Assembly: GCF_000716545.1 (NCBI RefSeq)
Contig: NZ_JNWZ01000028.1
Location: forward strand, 11,776 to 75,775
Direction of reading: 5' to 3'
DNA from: Kitasatospora phosalacinea
Lineage (GTDB): Bacteria; Actinomycetota; Actinomycetes; Streptomycetales; Streptomycetaceae
Length of the DNA: 64,000 nucleotides
A program made the position numbers and the translations under genes. Positions 41,709-49,802 of this stretch are shown one piece after another. Under the pieces are notes generated by a model that made no database searches, was not told the DNA's origin, and saw only the letters and a program-made list of their open reading frames with translations. Numbering within the stretch: position 1 is the stretch's first letter; every line of letters starts with the position of its first letter.

Positions 41709-42371
41709 GTGCCCGAGTCACGCACCCGCCGCCCGGCGCACGACTCGCCCACCGGCGCGCCGCGACGGCGCACCGCCCGCGACCCCGAGACGGAGCCGCG
41801 ACCCCGCCGCCGCCGGACCGCCGACGAGCGGGCCGACACCGACGAGCGGGCCGACACCGGCGAACGGGAACGCGAACGTGCGCAGCCGCCCCGGCGGCGG
41901 CGCCGGACGCCGGACGAGAACGAGTCGGCCCCCGCACCCGCCCGCCGTCGCCGGACCGCCCGGCGCGCCGAGCCGGAGCAGGCCGAGTCCGAGCCCGAGG
42001 AGGTCGAGGAGGAGCCGGAGGAGGAACCTGAAGAGGAGCCCGAGGAGGAGCCTGAGGAGGAATCTGAAGAGGAGCCCGAGGACGACGAGGGCCCGGAGCG
42101 CGCCCGGATCGACGCCCCCGAGGCCGCCCGCCGGGCAGCCGCCCAGGTGCGGGCGATGACCGGGCGCAGCCCGGAGGGCGTCACCGGGCTGGAGCGGACC
42201 GAGGAGGGCTGGCGGATCGGCATCGAGGTGGTGGAGAGCCGGCGGATCCCCGACTCGACGGACATCCTGGCGCTCTACCGGGTCGACCTCGACCAGGACG
42301 GCGGTCTGCTCGCCTACCGCCGGGAGAGCCGCTACCACCGGGGCAGGTTCCCCGAGGAGGAGCAGCCGTGA
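41709..42371 (+). CDS. gvpO: Gas vesicle protein GvpO
   Basis: A 220-residue GvpO. The conserved domain is the last 90 residues (AAAQVRAMTGRSPEGVTGLE, GWRIGIEVVESRRIPDSTDILALYRVDLD in parts). The N-terminal 95 residues are Arg-rich and disordered (PRRRRTADERADTDERADT), followed by an acid block with EEEPEEE repeats encoded by 12-base units. So this protein, like the two at the head of the operon, places a strongly basic and a strongly acidic segment together. GGGAGG precedes the GTG at 41709. In Streptomyces gvpO is usually first in the cluster; here it is sixth. Confidence 0.9.
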   Translation: MPESRTRRPAHDSPTGAPRRRTARDPETEPRPRRRRTADERADTDERADTGERERERAQPPRRRRRTPDENESAPAPARRRRTARRAEPEQAESEPEEVEEEPEEEPEEEPEEEPEEESEEEPEDDEGPERARIDAPEAARRAAAQVRAMTGRSPEGVTGLERTEEGWRIGIEVVESRRIPDSTDILALYRVDLDQDGGLLAYRRESRYHRGRFPEEEQP

Positions 42372-42871
42372 GCACCCCCACTCCGTGGCGCGGCACCGGC
42401 GCGGCGCCCGCGTACCCCGGGACCGCCGCCGCGCCGCAGCCCGCCAACCTGGCCGACCTGCTCGAACGCGTGCTGGACAAGGGCATCGTGATCGCCGGGG
42501 ACATCCGCATCAACCTGCTGGACATCGAGCTGCTCACGATCAGGATCCGGCTGCTGATCGCCTCGGTCGACCGGGCCCGCGAGATGGGCATCGACTGGTG
42601 GGAGCACGACCCCACCCTCTCCTCCGGCGACCACCGCCGTGACCTCGCCGCCGAGAACCGCCGCCTGCGCGAACGCCTCGGCGAACTGGAGGCCGCCCGC
42701 TCGAAGGACAACCCTGACGGCGGGACCGGGACCGGGACCGGGACCGGGACCGGAGCCGAGACCGAGATCGAACCCGGGGCCGGAGCCGAGGAACCCGGGC
42801 CGGACGACGCCCCGTCGCGGTCGCGCCCGGCCCGGAAGGGCACCGGCGCCCGGCGGCGGGAGGCGCGATGA
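42368..42871 (+). CDS. gvpJ: Gas vesicle protein GvpJ (GvpA/J family minor shell protein)
   Basis: A 167-residue GvpA/J-family protein. The core is NLADLLERVLDKGIVIAGDI, NLLDIELLTIRIRLLIASVDRAREMGIDWWEHDP (in parts); the AGD and WWE residues mark it as GvpJ rather than GvpA. GvpJ is thought to cap or shape the conical ends. The C-terminal half is disordered, with an exact Gly-Thr repeat encoded by five GGGACC units, and ends in a basic tail. GTG start overlaps gvpO; stop overlaps gvpL. Confidence 0.9.
   Translation: MSTPTPWRGTGAAPAYPGTAAAPQPANLADLLERVLDKGIVIAGDIRINLLDIELLTIRIRLLIASVDRAREMGIDWWEHDPTLSSGDHRRDLAAENRRLRERLGELEAARSKDNPDGGTGTGTGTGTGAETEIEPGAGAEEPGPDDAPSRSRPARKGTGARRREAR
42722..42751 (+). 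repeat. GGGACC hexamer repeat in gvpJ
   Basis: Five perfect GGGACC units encode a Gly-Thr run in the disordered part of GvpJ. Being a multiple of three, changes in copy number keep the frame. Confidence 0.8.
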
Positions 42872-43671
42872 CCTACACCTGGCTGTACGCGGTCGCCCCG
42901 GCGGGCCCCGACGCGTCCCCGTGGCAGGTCCTTCCCGAAGGCGTCGCCGACGAGCACCCGGGGACGGTCGAGGCCGCCGACCTGCTCGCGGTCGTCGGGC
43001 CGGTGCCGGACGCCGACTTCGACACCGACGCCCTGCAGCGCCACCTCGGCGACCCGCAGTGGCTCGAACGCGCGGTGCGCGCCCACCACCGGGTCGTCTC
43101 CGCGACCGTCGGCCGGGCCCTCCCGGTCCGCTTCGGCACGGTGTACCGCGACGAGGACCGGGTCCGCGCCCTGCTGACGGCGCACGCCGACGAGATCCGG
43201 ACCGCCCTCGCCGGCATCGCCGACCGCACCGAGTGGGGCGTCAAGGCGTACCTGGACCGGGCGCGCTCGGACGGCGAGACCGATGGGGCCGGTGAGGCCG
43301 GTGACGGCCCCGGCCGCCCGTCGGACGACCGGCCGGGCACCGCCTACCTGCTGCGCCGCCGGACCGCCCGCGACCGGGCCGAACGCGCCCTGGCGGACGC
43401 CGCCGGACAGGCCCGCCAGGTCCACCTGGCGCTCTCCGACCTCGCCGACCGCAGCACCGAGCACCCGCCGCAGCCCGCGGAGGCGACCGGCGTCCGCGAC
43501 CCGATGCTGCTCAACGGCGCCTACCTGGTGCACCGCGCGCGGGAGGCCGAGTTCGCCCGCGCGGTCGCCGGCCTCCGGGAGCGGCACGGCCCCGCGCTGC
43601 GGGTGGAACTCACCGGCCCCTGGCCCCCGTACTCCTTCGCCGGCCTGCCGACCGGGGGCGACGCGGGATGA
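42868..43671 (+). CDS. gvpL: Gas vesicle protein GvpL (GvpL/GvpF family)
   Basis: A 267-residue second GvpL/F protein. Features are YTWLYAVAPAG, HHRVVSATVGRALPVRFGTVYRDEDRV (in parts), a central helical region (AYLLRRRTARDRAERALADA) and the family ending VELTGPWPPYSFAGL. It differs clearly from GvpF of the same operon, so the two are not a recent duplication. It is probably an accessory factor in complex with GvpA/J. It overlaps the genes on both sides by 4 bases. Confidence 0.92.
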   Translation: MTYTWLYAVAPAGPDASPWQVLPEGVADEHPGTVEAADLLAVVGPVPDADFDTDALQRHLGDPQWLERAVRAHHRVVSATVGRALPVRFGTVYRDEDRVRALLTAHADEIRTALAGIADRTEWGVKAYLDRARSDGETDGAGEAGDGPGRPSDDRPGTAYLLRRRTARDRAERALADAAGQARQVHLALSDLADRSTEHPPQPAEATGVRDPMLLNGAYLVHRAREAEFARAVAGLRERHGPALRVELTGPWPPYSFAGLPTGGDAG

Positions 43672-43892
43672 CCACCGGCGACCTCGCCCCCGAACTGCGG
43701 CAGCACGACGTCGCGCTGGTCGACCTGCTCGACCGGGTGCTGGCGGGCGGCGTGGTGATCGCGGGCGAGATCACGCTCTCGATCGCCGACGTCGACCTGG
43801 TCCGGATCAGCCTGCGGGCCCTGATCGCCTCGGTCAGCACCCTGGCCGCCGACGGGGTGGGCCGGGTGACCGGCGAGGGGGCCGCGCCGTGA
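43668..43892 (+). CDS. gvpS: Gas vesicle protein GvpS (GvpA-like)
   Basis: A 74-residue short GvpA-family protein: ALVDLLDRVLAGGVVIAGEITLSIADVDLVRISLRALIASV (in parts). It is distinguished from GvpJ by the SIADVDLV segment and lack of a tail. GvpS is found in actinobacterial and bacillus-type clusters and is thought to be a minor shell component. The ATGA and GTGA overlaps tie it to gvpL and gvpK. Confidence 0.9.
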   Translation: MTTGDLAPELRQHDVALVDLLDRVLAGGVVIAGEITLSIADVDLVRISLRALIASVSTLAADGVGRVTGEGAAP

Positions 43893-44176
43893 GCGGGGGA
43901 GCGGCCCGCCGGGTCGAACTCGACCCCGAGGAGGTCGGGCGGGACCTCGCGTCCCTGGTCCTGACGGTGGTCGAACTGCTCCGGCAGCTGATGGAGCGCC
44001 AGGCGCTGCGCCGGATCGACCACGGCGACCTGGACGAGGAGCAGGTCGAGCGGCTCGGCCTGACCCTGATGGCGCTGGAGGAGCGGATGGCGGAGCTCCG
44101 CGAGCACTTCGGCCTCACCCCCGAGGACCTCAACATCGACCTCGGTCCGCTCGGTCCGCTGCTCTCCACCGAATGA
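43889..44176 (+). CDS. gvpK: Gas vesicle protein GvpK
   Basis: A 95-residue GvpK. The conserved pattern is VGRDLASLVLTVVELLRQLMERQALRRID, VERLGLTLMALEERMAEL and FGLTPEDLNIDLGPLGPLL (in parts). GvpK is an essential accessory factor in several organisms. It is the last gene of the ten-gene operon and is followed at once by a strong terminator. No gvpN ATPase gene is present, as in other Streptomyces clusters. Confidence 0.93.
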   Translation: MSGGAARRVELDPEEVGRDLASLVLTVVELLRQLMERQALRRIDHGDLDEEQVERLGLTLMALEERMAELREHFGLTPEDLNIDLGPLGPLLSTE

Positions 44177-44217
44177 CGCCGGACGGCACCGGGTGCGGGT
44201 GCCGGTGCCGTCCGGCG
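44177..44217. terminator. Terminator after gvpK and ku
   Basis: A 16-base perfect stem (CGCCGGACGGCACCGG at 44177-44192 and its complement at 44202-44217) with a 9-base loop starts one base after the gvpK stop and ends four bases before the ku stop. It should work in both directions. Confidence 0.85.
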
Positions 44218-44221
44218 GGGT

Positions 44222-45319
44222 TCAGGACGCGCGCTTGAGGTTCCGGCGCGGGCGGGCGGCGGCCTTGAGCGCGTACTGGAGCTGGTCGCGGGTCATGGTG
44301 GACCGGTGCGGGATGCCGAGTGCGGCGGCCCGCCGGTAGAGCTCGGTCTTGCTGAGCGAGGCGAGGTCCTCCACGGCCTCCGCGCGCTCCGGCGGTTCCG
44401 CGGCCTTCGCCGACCTGGCCGGCTTGACCGGCTTCACGGCCTTGACCGCCTTCGGCGCGGGCCCTGCGGCCGGTTTCGACGCCGCCTTCGCCCGTCCGCC
44501 GCCGCTCCGGGCCCGGCCGGCCCCGCCGCCCTTCGCCCGGGCCTGGTCCAGGCTGCGGCGCAGGACGTCCACCAGGTCGGTGAGGTCGGTCGCCTCGGGC
44601 TCCTCCCCGGCGGACAGGGCGATCTCCCGGCCCTCGGCCTTCGCCTCGACGAGCGCCCTGACCCGCTCCTCGTAGGTGTCGTGGTACTCGTCCGGGTCCC
44701 AGTCGACGGTGAGCATGTCGATCAGCTGCTCGGCGGTGGAGAGTTCGGTCCGGTTGAAGTCCTTGCGCCGGGCGGGCAGGCCGGGGACCTCCTGCTGCGG
44801 GTCGCGCAGTTCGTCGGACCAGTGCATGGTGCGCAGTTCGAGCAGCCCGTCGGTGGAGTCGACCGCGGTCAGGTACTCCCGGCCGCGCATCGAGAACACG
44901 GCGATCCCGGCCCGGTGGGAGTGCGCGAGTGCCTCGACCAGGAGCTGGTACACCTTGGCGGTCGCCGGATCGGCGGGGCCCAGGTAGTAGGTCTTGTCGA
45001 AGAAGACCGGGTCGATCTCCGCCAGGTCGGCGAAACCGCCGATCTCGATCGTCCGCGACCGCCCGGGGGCCAGCTCCTCCAGCTCGGCGGGCTCCACGAC
45101 GACGTACTCGCCCTCGGTGAGCTCGTACCCCTTGACGACGTCCTCGTACGGGACCTCCTCGCCGGTGCGCTCGTTCACCCGTCGCAGCCGCACCCGGTCG
45201 GTGGTGCCGCGCTGCAACTGGTGGAAGCGCACCGCGTGCGACTCGGTCGCCGGGTACAGCGCCACGGGCAGGCTCACCAGCCCGAACGACAGCGTTCCCT
45301 TCCACACCGGCTTGGCCAT
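44222..45319 (-). CDS. ku: Non-homologous end joining protein Ku
   Basis: A 365-residue bacterial Ku that forms a homodimeric ring on DNA ends. The core (1 to about 255) begins KPVWKGTLSFGLVSLPVALY and includes YYLGPADPATAKVYQLLVEAL and VDWDPDEYHDTYEERV (in parts). The C-terminal extension is Lys/Ala-rich (KAVKAVKPVKPARSAK) and ends in a small helical domain (LSKTELYRRAAALGIPHRSTM, in parts) resembling a SAP/HeH DNA-binding unit, seen in some Streptomyces Ku proteins. A polymerase-only LigD gene lies 1 kb away in the opposite direction. GTG-rich intergenic DNA upstream contains hexamer repeats. Confidence 0.95.
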   Translation of the reverse strand: MAKPVWKGTLSFGLVSLPVALYPATESHAVRFHQLQRGTTDRVRLRRVNERTGEEVPYEDVVKGYELTEGEYVVVEPAELEELAPGRSRTIEIGGFADLAEIDPVFFDKTYYLGPADPATAKVYQLLVEALAHSHRAGIAVFSMRGREYLTAVDSTDGLLELRTMHWSDELRDPQQEVPGLPARRKDFNRTELSTAEQLIDMLTVDWDPDEYHDTYEERVRALVEAKAEGREIALSAGEEPEATDLTDLVDVLRRSLDQARAKGGGAGRARSGGGRAKAASKPAAGPAPKAVKAVKPVKPARSAKAAEPPERAEAVEDLASLSKTELYRRAAALGIPHRSTMTRDQLQYALKAAARPRRNLKRAS

Positions 45320-45442
45320 CGTGCCCACCTTCCTCCACCGGACGCGCACCGTCGTGCCACGGCCCGCGACCGTCCGTTGCCTGCCGCGCGGGTGCCCGGT
45401 CCGGTCCGCGCCCACACCAGGTTCCGGCCGTCCGCTCCGGGC

Positions 45443-45472
45443 CGCACCCGCACCCGCACCCGCACCCGCACC
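45443..45472. repeat. CGCACC hexamer repeat
   Basis: Five perfect CGCACC units lie in the non-coding gap between the ku and HhH-GPD genes. They could affect the ku promoter region, or may be a simple slippage product. Confidence 0.75.
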
Positions 45473-45503
45473 CGGCTCCGGCGCGGCGGGGAGGGAGGGG
45501 TCC

Positions 45504-46142
45504 TCAGGCGGTGCCGGGGCCCTTCGTCCTGCGCTCCGCCCGGCCGGCCCGGACCAGGGCGGCGCCCAGGACGGCGTACTCCTGCGGCGGCACCAGGCGG
45601 GCCAGCCCCTCGGGCGTGCCGGGCAGCCCGAGGTCCCGCGCCGTCCGGCACACCCGGGCGTCGAAGGACGGGCGCAGCCACGGCCACACCGCCTGGGCCT
45701 CCCGGCAGAAGACGTCCGCGCCGACCGGGCCGATCCTGGGCACCTCCCGCAGCAGGCCGCGCAGCGCCCCCGGGTCGCCGCCCGCCTCCGCCGCCATCCG
45801 GCGCAGGTCGCCGCGCCAGCGCTCCAGGACGAGTCGCGCCCCGTCACCGAGCGCGGTGGCGGTGCTCTCGTCGTAGCGGACGTAGTGGGCCCGGCCCAGT
45901 GCGTCCACCCGGTCCTGCCAGGTGGAGTCCGCCATCGCCCGCGGGGTGCGCAGCCCGGCCCGGGAGAGCTCCCGGGCGGCCGCGGTGGCCGTGTCGGCGC
46001 TGATCCGGATCGAGCTCAGCACCGTCAGCACCAGCAGCCGGTACAGCGGCGAGGGCCGGTCGCGCAGCGTGATCCCGGCCTCCCGCGCGTACGTCCGGCC
46101 GTGCTCGTCCAGCAGTCCGGAGACCGTCGTCCCGCCCGTCAT
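45504..46142 (-). CDS. HhH-GPD superfamily (endonuclease III-like) protein
   Basis: A 212-residue helix-hairpin-helix protein of the base-excision glycosylase superfamily. LVLTVLSSIRISADTATAAA corresponds to the first helices, and LLREVPRIGPVGADVFCREAQ is the HhH followed by the region where the catalytic Lys and Asp normally sit. In this protein the usual catalytic Lys is not obvious, and there is no C-terminal four-cysteine iron-sulfur loop. A family with this form is common in actinobacteria and is uncharacterised. Its position between ku and the LigD polymerase suggests a DNA repair role. Confidence 0.82.
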   Translation of the reverse strand: MTGGTTVSGLLDEHGRTYAREAGITLRDRPSPLYRLLVLTVLSSIRISADTATAAARELSRAGLRTPRAMADSTWQDRVDALGRAHYVRYDESTATALGDGARLVLERWRGDLRRMAAEAGGDPGALRGLLREVPRIGPVGADVFCREAQAVWPWLRPSFDARVCRTARDLGLPGTPEGLARLVPPQEYAVLGAALVRAGRAERRTKGPGTA

Positions 46143-46205
46143 CGCCACACCTCGCCCTCTCCCGCCGCGCATGCCCCGGATCCGTCCGGCCACGCCCGCC
46201 CGCAG

Positions 46206-46230
46206 GTGTCGGACCGGCCCGGCCGGGTAC
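46206..46230 (+). promoter_or_regulatory. Candidate SigB-type promoter of the LigD polymerase gene
   Basis: GTGTC (46206-46210), 14 bases, then GGGTAC (46225-46230), 62 bases ahead of the start codon. The -10 matches the stress sigma consensus GGGTAY fully; the -35 fits GNNT. The same spacing and -35 are found ahead of the gas vesicle operon. Confidence 0.45.
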
Positions 46231-46291
46231 ACGGGTGGGCCACCGGAGAGGACGGGCGGCCCACCGGGGCGGTCCGGGAACGGGGCACGCC

Positions 46292-47215
46292 ATGACCACC
46301 GTCGAGATCCGGGCCAGCGGCCGGATCGTCCAGCTGAAACGGGCCGACAAGGTGCTGTTCCCGGCGGACGGCAGCGCCGGGGCGCTCACCAAGGCCGACC
46401 TCGCCGCGCACTACCGCCGCGTCGCCCGGCGCATCCTGCCGCAGCTGCGCGGCCGCCCGCTGATGCTGGAGCGCTACCCCGACGGCATCGACGGCGCCCG
46501 GCTGGTCCAGAAGGACACCCCCGGCCACTTCCCCGACTGGATCCGCCGCAGCGAACTGCCCAAGGCCGGCGGCACCGTGGACTATCCGGTCTGCGACGAC
46601 CTGGCCACCCTGGTCTACCTGGCCGGCCAGGGCTGCGTCACCCCGCACCGCTGGCTGTCCAAGGCCGACCGGCCCGACCACCCCGACCTGCTGGTCATCG
46701 ACCTCGACCCGGCGGACGAGGACTTCGAGCCGGTGCGGGAGAGCGCCCGGCTGCTGCACGACCTGCTCGACGGACTCGGCCTGCCCGCCGACCTGATGAC
46801 CACCGGCTCGCGCGGCCTGCACGTCCTGGTCCGGCTCGACCGCCGGGCCCCCTTCGACGAGGTCCGGGCCTTCGCCCACGACGTGGCCGCGCTGCTCGCC
46901 CACCGCCACCCCGCCCTGCTCACCACCGAGGCCCGCAAGGCCGCCCGCCGGGGACGGCTCTACCTCGACGTCCAGCGCAACGGCTACGGCCAGACCGCGG
47001 TCACCCCCTACGCGGTCCGCCCGCTGCCCGGCGCACCGGTCGCCACCCCGCTGGCCTGGGACGAACTGGACGACCCCGCACTGACCGCGCGCCGCTGGAC
47101 CCTCGCCACCACGGAGGAGCGCCTGGCCGCCCCGGACCCGTGGCGCGACACCCCCCGCCGCGGCCGCTCGCTGGGCCCCGCGCGCCGCCGACTGGAAGCG
47201 CTCCGGACGAGCTGA
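46292..47215 (+). CDS. ligD: LigD polymerase-domain protein (non-homologous end joining)
   Basis: A 307-residue stand-alone archaeo-eukaryotic primase-like polymerase (LigD PolDom). Motifs are VLFPADGSAGALTKADLAAHYRRVA (in parts), RPLMLERYPDGIDG, the metal-binding LLVIDLDPADEDF, TTGSRGLHVLV with the conserved Ser-Gly-His-like region, and YLDVQRNGYGQTAV. No phosphoesterase or ATP-dependent ligase domain is fused, and none is encoded nearby, so a separate ligase must act in end joining. It is divergent from the HhH-GPD gene and close to ku. Confidence 0.93.
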   Translation: MTTVEIRASGRIVQLKRADKVLFPADGSAGALTKADLAAHYRRVARRILPQLRGRPLMLERYPDGIDGARLVQKDTPGHFPDWIRRSELPKAGGTVDYPVCDDLATLVYLAGQGCVTPHRWLSKADRPDHPDLLVIDLDPADEDFEPVRESARLLHDLLDGLGLPADLMTTGSRGLHVLVRLDRRAPFDEVRAFAHDVAALLAHRHPALLTTEARKAARRGRLYLDVQRNGYGQTAVTPYAVRPLPGAPVATPLAWDELDDPALTARRWTLATTEERLAAPDPWRDTPRRGRSLGPARRRLEALRTS

Positions 47216-47254
47216 GCGGCTGCTGAGCGGCTGCTGAGCGGCTGTTGAGCCGCC
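47211..47254. repeat. 11-bp tandem repeat at the end of the LigD gene
   Basis: GCTGAGCGGCT is repeated three times exactly (47211-47243) with a fourth degenerate copy, GTTGAGCCGCC. The first copy contains the stop codon, and each unit supplies a further TGA. Confidence 0.8.
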
Positions 47255-47280
47255 CCGGGCCGGAACAGCGTCGAGCCCGC

Positions 47281-47313
47281 CCGGGCGGGGGTTCGGGTAC
47301 CCGGCCCGCCCGG
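47281..47313. terminator. Possible terminator between ligD and DUF1206 genes
   Basis: CCGGGCGGG (47281-47289) and CCCGCCCGG (47305-47313) pair over a 15-base loop that itself contains GGGTACCC. It lies between convergent genes. The stem is shorter than other terminators in the window. Confidence 0.4.
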
Positions 47314-47339
47314 ACGGGAGTCAGTGGAGTCGACGCGAC

Positions 47340-48143
47340 TCAGAAGCGGCGCCAGCGCGCGGAGGCGAAGGAGAACACGCCGTACAGGACCAGTCCGGCG
47401 GCCACCACGACCAGCAGCCACGGGCCGGCCGCGCTGTCGGCGAAGGAGCGCAGGGTGTCGTCCATGCCCCGGGCCCGCCCGGGGTCGAACCGGACGGCCG
47501 CCGTCACGGCGAACGCGCCGGCGACGGCGTACACGGCGCCGCGGGCCACGTTGCCGGACACGCCCGTCCCGGTCACCGTGGTCCGGGTGCGCGGGCGCAT
47601 CGACGCGGTGTCGAGCTTGCGCAGGAACCGCCGCTGCACGGCGCGCACCGCGATCGCCACGCCGACGCCCGCCAGCAGCAGCCCGGCCGCGCCCACCAGC
47701 CAGCGGCCGCCGGGCCAGCCCAGCGTGGTCGCGGTCCAGTCCTTGGAGGCCGAGTCGCTGTCCGAGCCGCTGCCCGAGCCCGCCGCGTACGAGGCCGTCC
47801 CCCACGCCACGAAGCCGTAGAACACGGCCCGGCCGGCCGACAGCAGCCGGGAGCCGGTCTTCTTCTGCCCGGCCTCGCCGAACACCGCCGTCGAGGCCCG
47901 CCACAGGGCCATCCCGACGAAGCCGACCGCCAGCGCCCACAGCAGCGCCGTGCCGAACGGCCGCACCGCGACCTGGTGCAGCGCCCCCTGCCGGTCGGCG
48001 TCCTCCCCGCCCGCCCCGAAGGCGATCCGCAGGGCCAGCACCCCGACCAGGGCGTAGATCACGCCCCGGGCCACGAAGCCCGACCGGCCCGCGACCGTCG
48101 TCACCCGGTCCGCCGAGTCACCAGCACGTGTGTTCGATTCCAT
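47340..48143 (-). CDS. DUF1206 membrane protein
   Basis: A 267-residue membrane protein with three repeats of a two-helix DUF1206 unit, each starting with the pattern GFVARGVIYALVGVLAL, GRAVFYGFVAWG or NVARGAVYAVAGAFAV. It has six hydrophobic helices and a Ser/Gly/Asp-rich loop (GSGSGSDSDSASKD). GAGGAGG precedes the ATG. Function is unknown; the family is frequent in actinobacteria and often sits with stress or envelope genes. It is 47 bases downstream of the small membrane protein gene on the same strand, probably in one transcript. Confidence 0.9.
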   Translation of the reverse strand: MESNTRAGDSADRVTTVAGRSGFVARGVIYALVGVLALRIAFGAGGEDADRQGALHQVAVRPFGTALLWALAVGFVGMALWRASTAVFGEAGQKKTGSRLLSAGRAVFYGFVAWGTASYAAGSGSGSDSDSASKDWTATTLGWPGGRWLVGAAGLLLAGVGVAIAVRAVQRRFLRKLDTASMRPRTRTTVTGTGVSGNVARGAVYAVAGAFAVTAAVRFDPGRARGMDDTLRSFADSAAGPWLLVVVAAGLVLYGVFSFASARWRRF

Positions 48144-48190
48144 CGACGTCCTCCTCGTTGCTTCGCTCCGAACGGTGGTCGCGGTCCGGC

Positions 48191-48460
48191 TCAGTCGAGC
48201 GCCCGGCCGCGGGTGACGAGGTTGCCGATGACCACGTAGACCACGGCGGGGATGCCGTAGTCGAGGAGGACCTGCGCCGTGTGGTTGGAGACCGTGAACA
48301 GCCCGCGCGACCAGCCGGAGAGCCAGTCGGCGGCGGTGTGGAACCAGTGGACGAGGCCGTTGCCCTGGTTGGCGTCGAAGAGGTCCAGCAGGATCCAGAC
48401 CACCAGGATCCCGGCGAGGACGTGGGCCAGTACCGATATGACCGAAGTTGTCCGTCTCAT
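48191..48460 (-). CDS. Small two-helix membrane protein
   Basis: An 89-residue hypothetical membrane protein. Hydrophobic segments are at about 8-27 (ISVLAHVLAGILVVWILLDL) and 65-83 (LLDYGIPAVVYVVIGNLV), joined by a Trp/His-containing loop (VHWFHTAADWLSGWSRG). A GTTTG-N13-GGGCAA element about 30 bases before the start is a weak match to the stress sigma pattern. It lies upstream of the DUF1206 gene. No homologue with known function was recognised. Confidence 0.75.
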   Translation of the reverse strand: MRRTTSVISVLAHVLAGILVVWILLDLFDANQGNGLVHWFHTAADWLSGWSRGLFTVSNHTAQVLLDYGIPAVVYVVIGNLVTRGRALD

Positions 48461-48590
48461 GGCTGCCGCATTGCCCGTCTACGAGACCCCAAACCCGTTG
48501 TGGGGAAAGGGAGTTCAGTAATATCGCCGACGCCGGCGGAACCGGCCGGGCCGGCGGGGCCGGCGGCCTGAGCGACCGTCACCCGCGGGG

Positions 48591-49802
48591 TCAGAGGAAG
48601 TGCCGGATCGGGGCGGTGGCCGTCTCCAGGGCGCGCCGGCCCAGGCCGCGGCGGTGCCAGCGCTCCGGGGTGACGGTCTCGCTGCGCGCCAGGTCCTCGT
48701 CGAAGTGCCGGTCCAGGACGGCGGTGAACTCCTCGTCCACCACGGCGAGCACCACCTCCTCGTCGTGGTCGAGCGAGCGCCGGTTGAAGTTCGCCGAACC
48801 GACCACGGCGGCCGTCCCGTCGACGGTGAGCACCTTGGCGTGCATCATCGTCGGCCCGTACCGCCAGACCGTGACCCCGGAGGCGGCCAGCCGTCCGAAG
48901 TGGCGCTCGCCCGCCAGCTGGCACACCCGCTTGTCGGTGTGCCGCCCGGGCACCAGCAGTTCGACGTCCACGCCGCGGCGGCCCGCGGCGCACAGCAGGT
49001 CGACGAAGTAGTCGTCGGGTGCGAAGTACGCCGTCGCCAGGCGCAGCCGCCGCTCGGCCGAGGAGATCACCACCCGCATCAGGGTCTGCAGGTCCTGCCA
49101 GCCGACGGCCGCCGAACCCCGCACCACCTGGACCACCGCGCCGCCCGGCTGCTCGTGCTCCTCGAACCGGTCCGCCGCGTCGTACAGGGTGCCGGGGGCG
49201 CACTCGGCCCAGTTCTGCGCGAAGGCCGCCGCGATGCCGTCCACGGCGGGCCCCACCACCCGCACGTGGGTGTCGCGCCACTCGCCCGGGTGCCGGGCGT
49301 CCCCGCACCACTCCTCGGCGATGCCCACGCCGCCGGTGAACGCCGTCCGGCCGTCCACCACCAGGACCTTGCGGTGGCAGCGGTGGTTCTGCTTGAACGG
49401 CGACAGCCGCACCGGCCGGCGGAACCAGGAGATCCGGACGCCCGCCCCCTCCATCAGGTCGATCAGCTCCGGCTCGATCAGCCGGCTGCCGAACCCGTCC
49501 AGCAGCAGCCGCACCCGCACGCCCTGCGCGGCCTTGCGGGCCAGCGCCCGGGCGAAGGTCCGGGCGATCTCCCCGCGCCAGTAGACGAACGTCATCAGGT
49601 CGACCGTCCGCCGCGCCCCGTCGACGGCCTCCAGCATGGCGGGGAAGATCTCGTCGCCGTTGCGCAGCGGAGTCAGCAGGTTGCCTTCGGTCGCGGCTAT
49701 GCCGATCAGCGACTCCAGTCGGCGGCGCAGCACCCGGCCGCCCTCGGACGGCGCGGCGACCGGAGCGGCGGGGGCGGGATCGGGCGCGGTCTCGGTGGTC
49801 AT
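48591..49802 (-). CDS. Phospholipase D-family protein, cardiolipin synthase-like
   Basis: A 403-residue enzyme with two HKD motifs: HRKVLVVDGRTAFTGG (about 143-158) and HAKVLTVDGTAAVVGSAN (about 317-334). The sequence between (GIAEEWCGDARHPGEWRDTHV, in parts) matches the bacterial cardiolipin synthase/ClsB type. No N-terminal membrane helix is present, so it is likely peripheral, as in ClsB. It would make or remodel cardiolipin or other phosphatidyl lipids. It is divergent from the PAP2-diacylglycerol kinase operon, giving a compact lipid-modifying locus. GGGTAA with GCGT 15 bases upstream is a possible stress promoter. Confidence 0.92.
   Translation of the reverse strand: MTTETAPDPAPAAPVAAPSEGGRVLRRRLESLIGIAATEGNLLTPLRNGDEIFPAMLEAVDGARRTVDLMTFVYWRGEIARTFARALARKAAQGVRVRLLLDGFGSRLIEPELIDLMEGAGVRISWFRRPVRLSPFKQNHRCHRKVLVVDGRTAFTGGVGIAEEWCGDARHPGEWRDTHVRVVGPAVDGIAAAFAQNWAECAPGTLYDAADRFEEHEQPGGAVVQVVRGSAAVGWQDLQTLMRVVISSAERRLRLATAYFAPDDYFVDLLCAAGRRGVDVELLVPGRHTDKRVCQLAGERHFGRLAASGVTVWRYGPTMMHAKVLTVDGTAAVVGSANFNRRSLDHDEEVVLAVVDEEFTAVLDRHFDEDLARSETVTPERWHRRGLGRRALETATAPIRHFL

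Noticed and set aside
38166..44176. A gvpN ATPase gene within the gas vesicle cluster
   Set aside because: No open frame in the cluster has Walker motifs; the absence agrees with known Streptomyces clusters.
45443..45472. Short repeats here and in gvpJ as a CRISPR array
   Set aside because: Units are six bases, directly adjacent and without spacers; no cas genes are present.
46292..47215. Full three-domain LigD
   Set aside because: The protein ends after the polymerase domain and the following DNA is repeat and terminator; no ligase or phosphoesterase motifs are in either direction.
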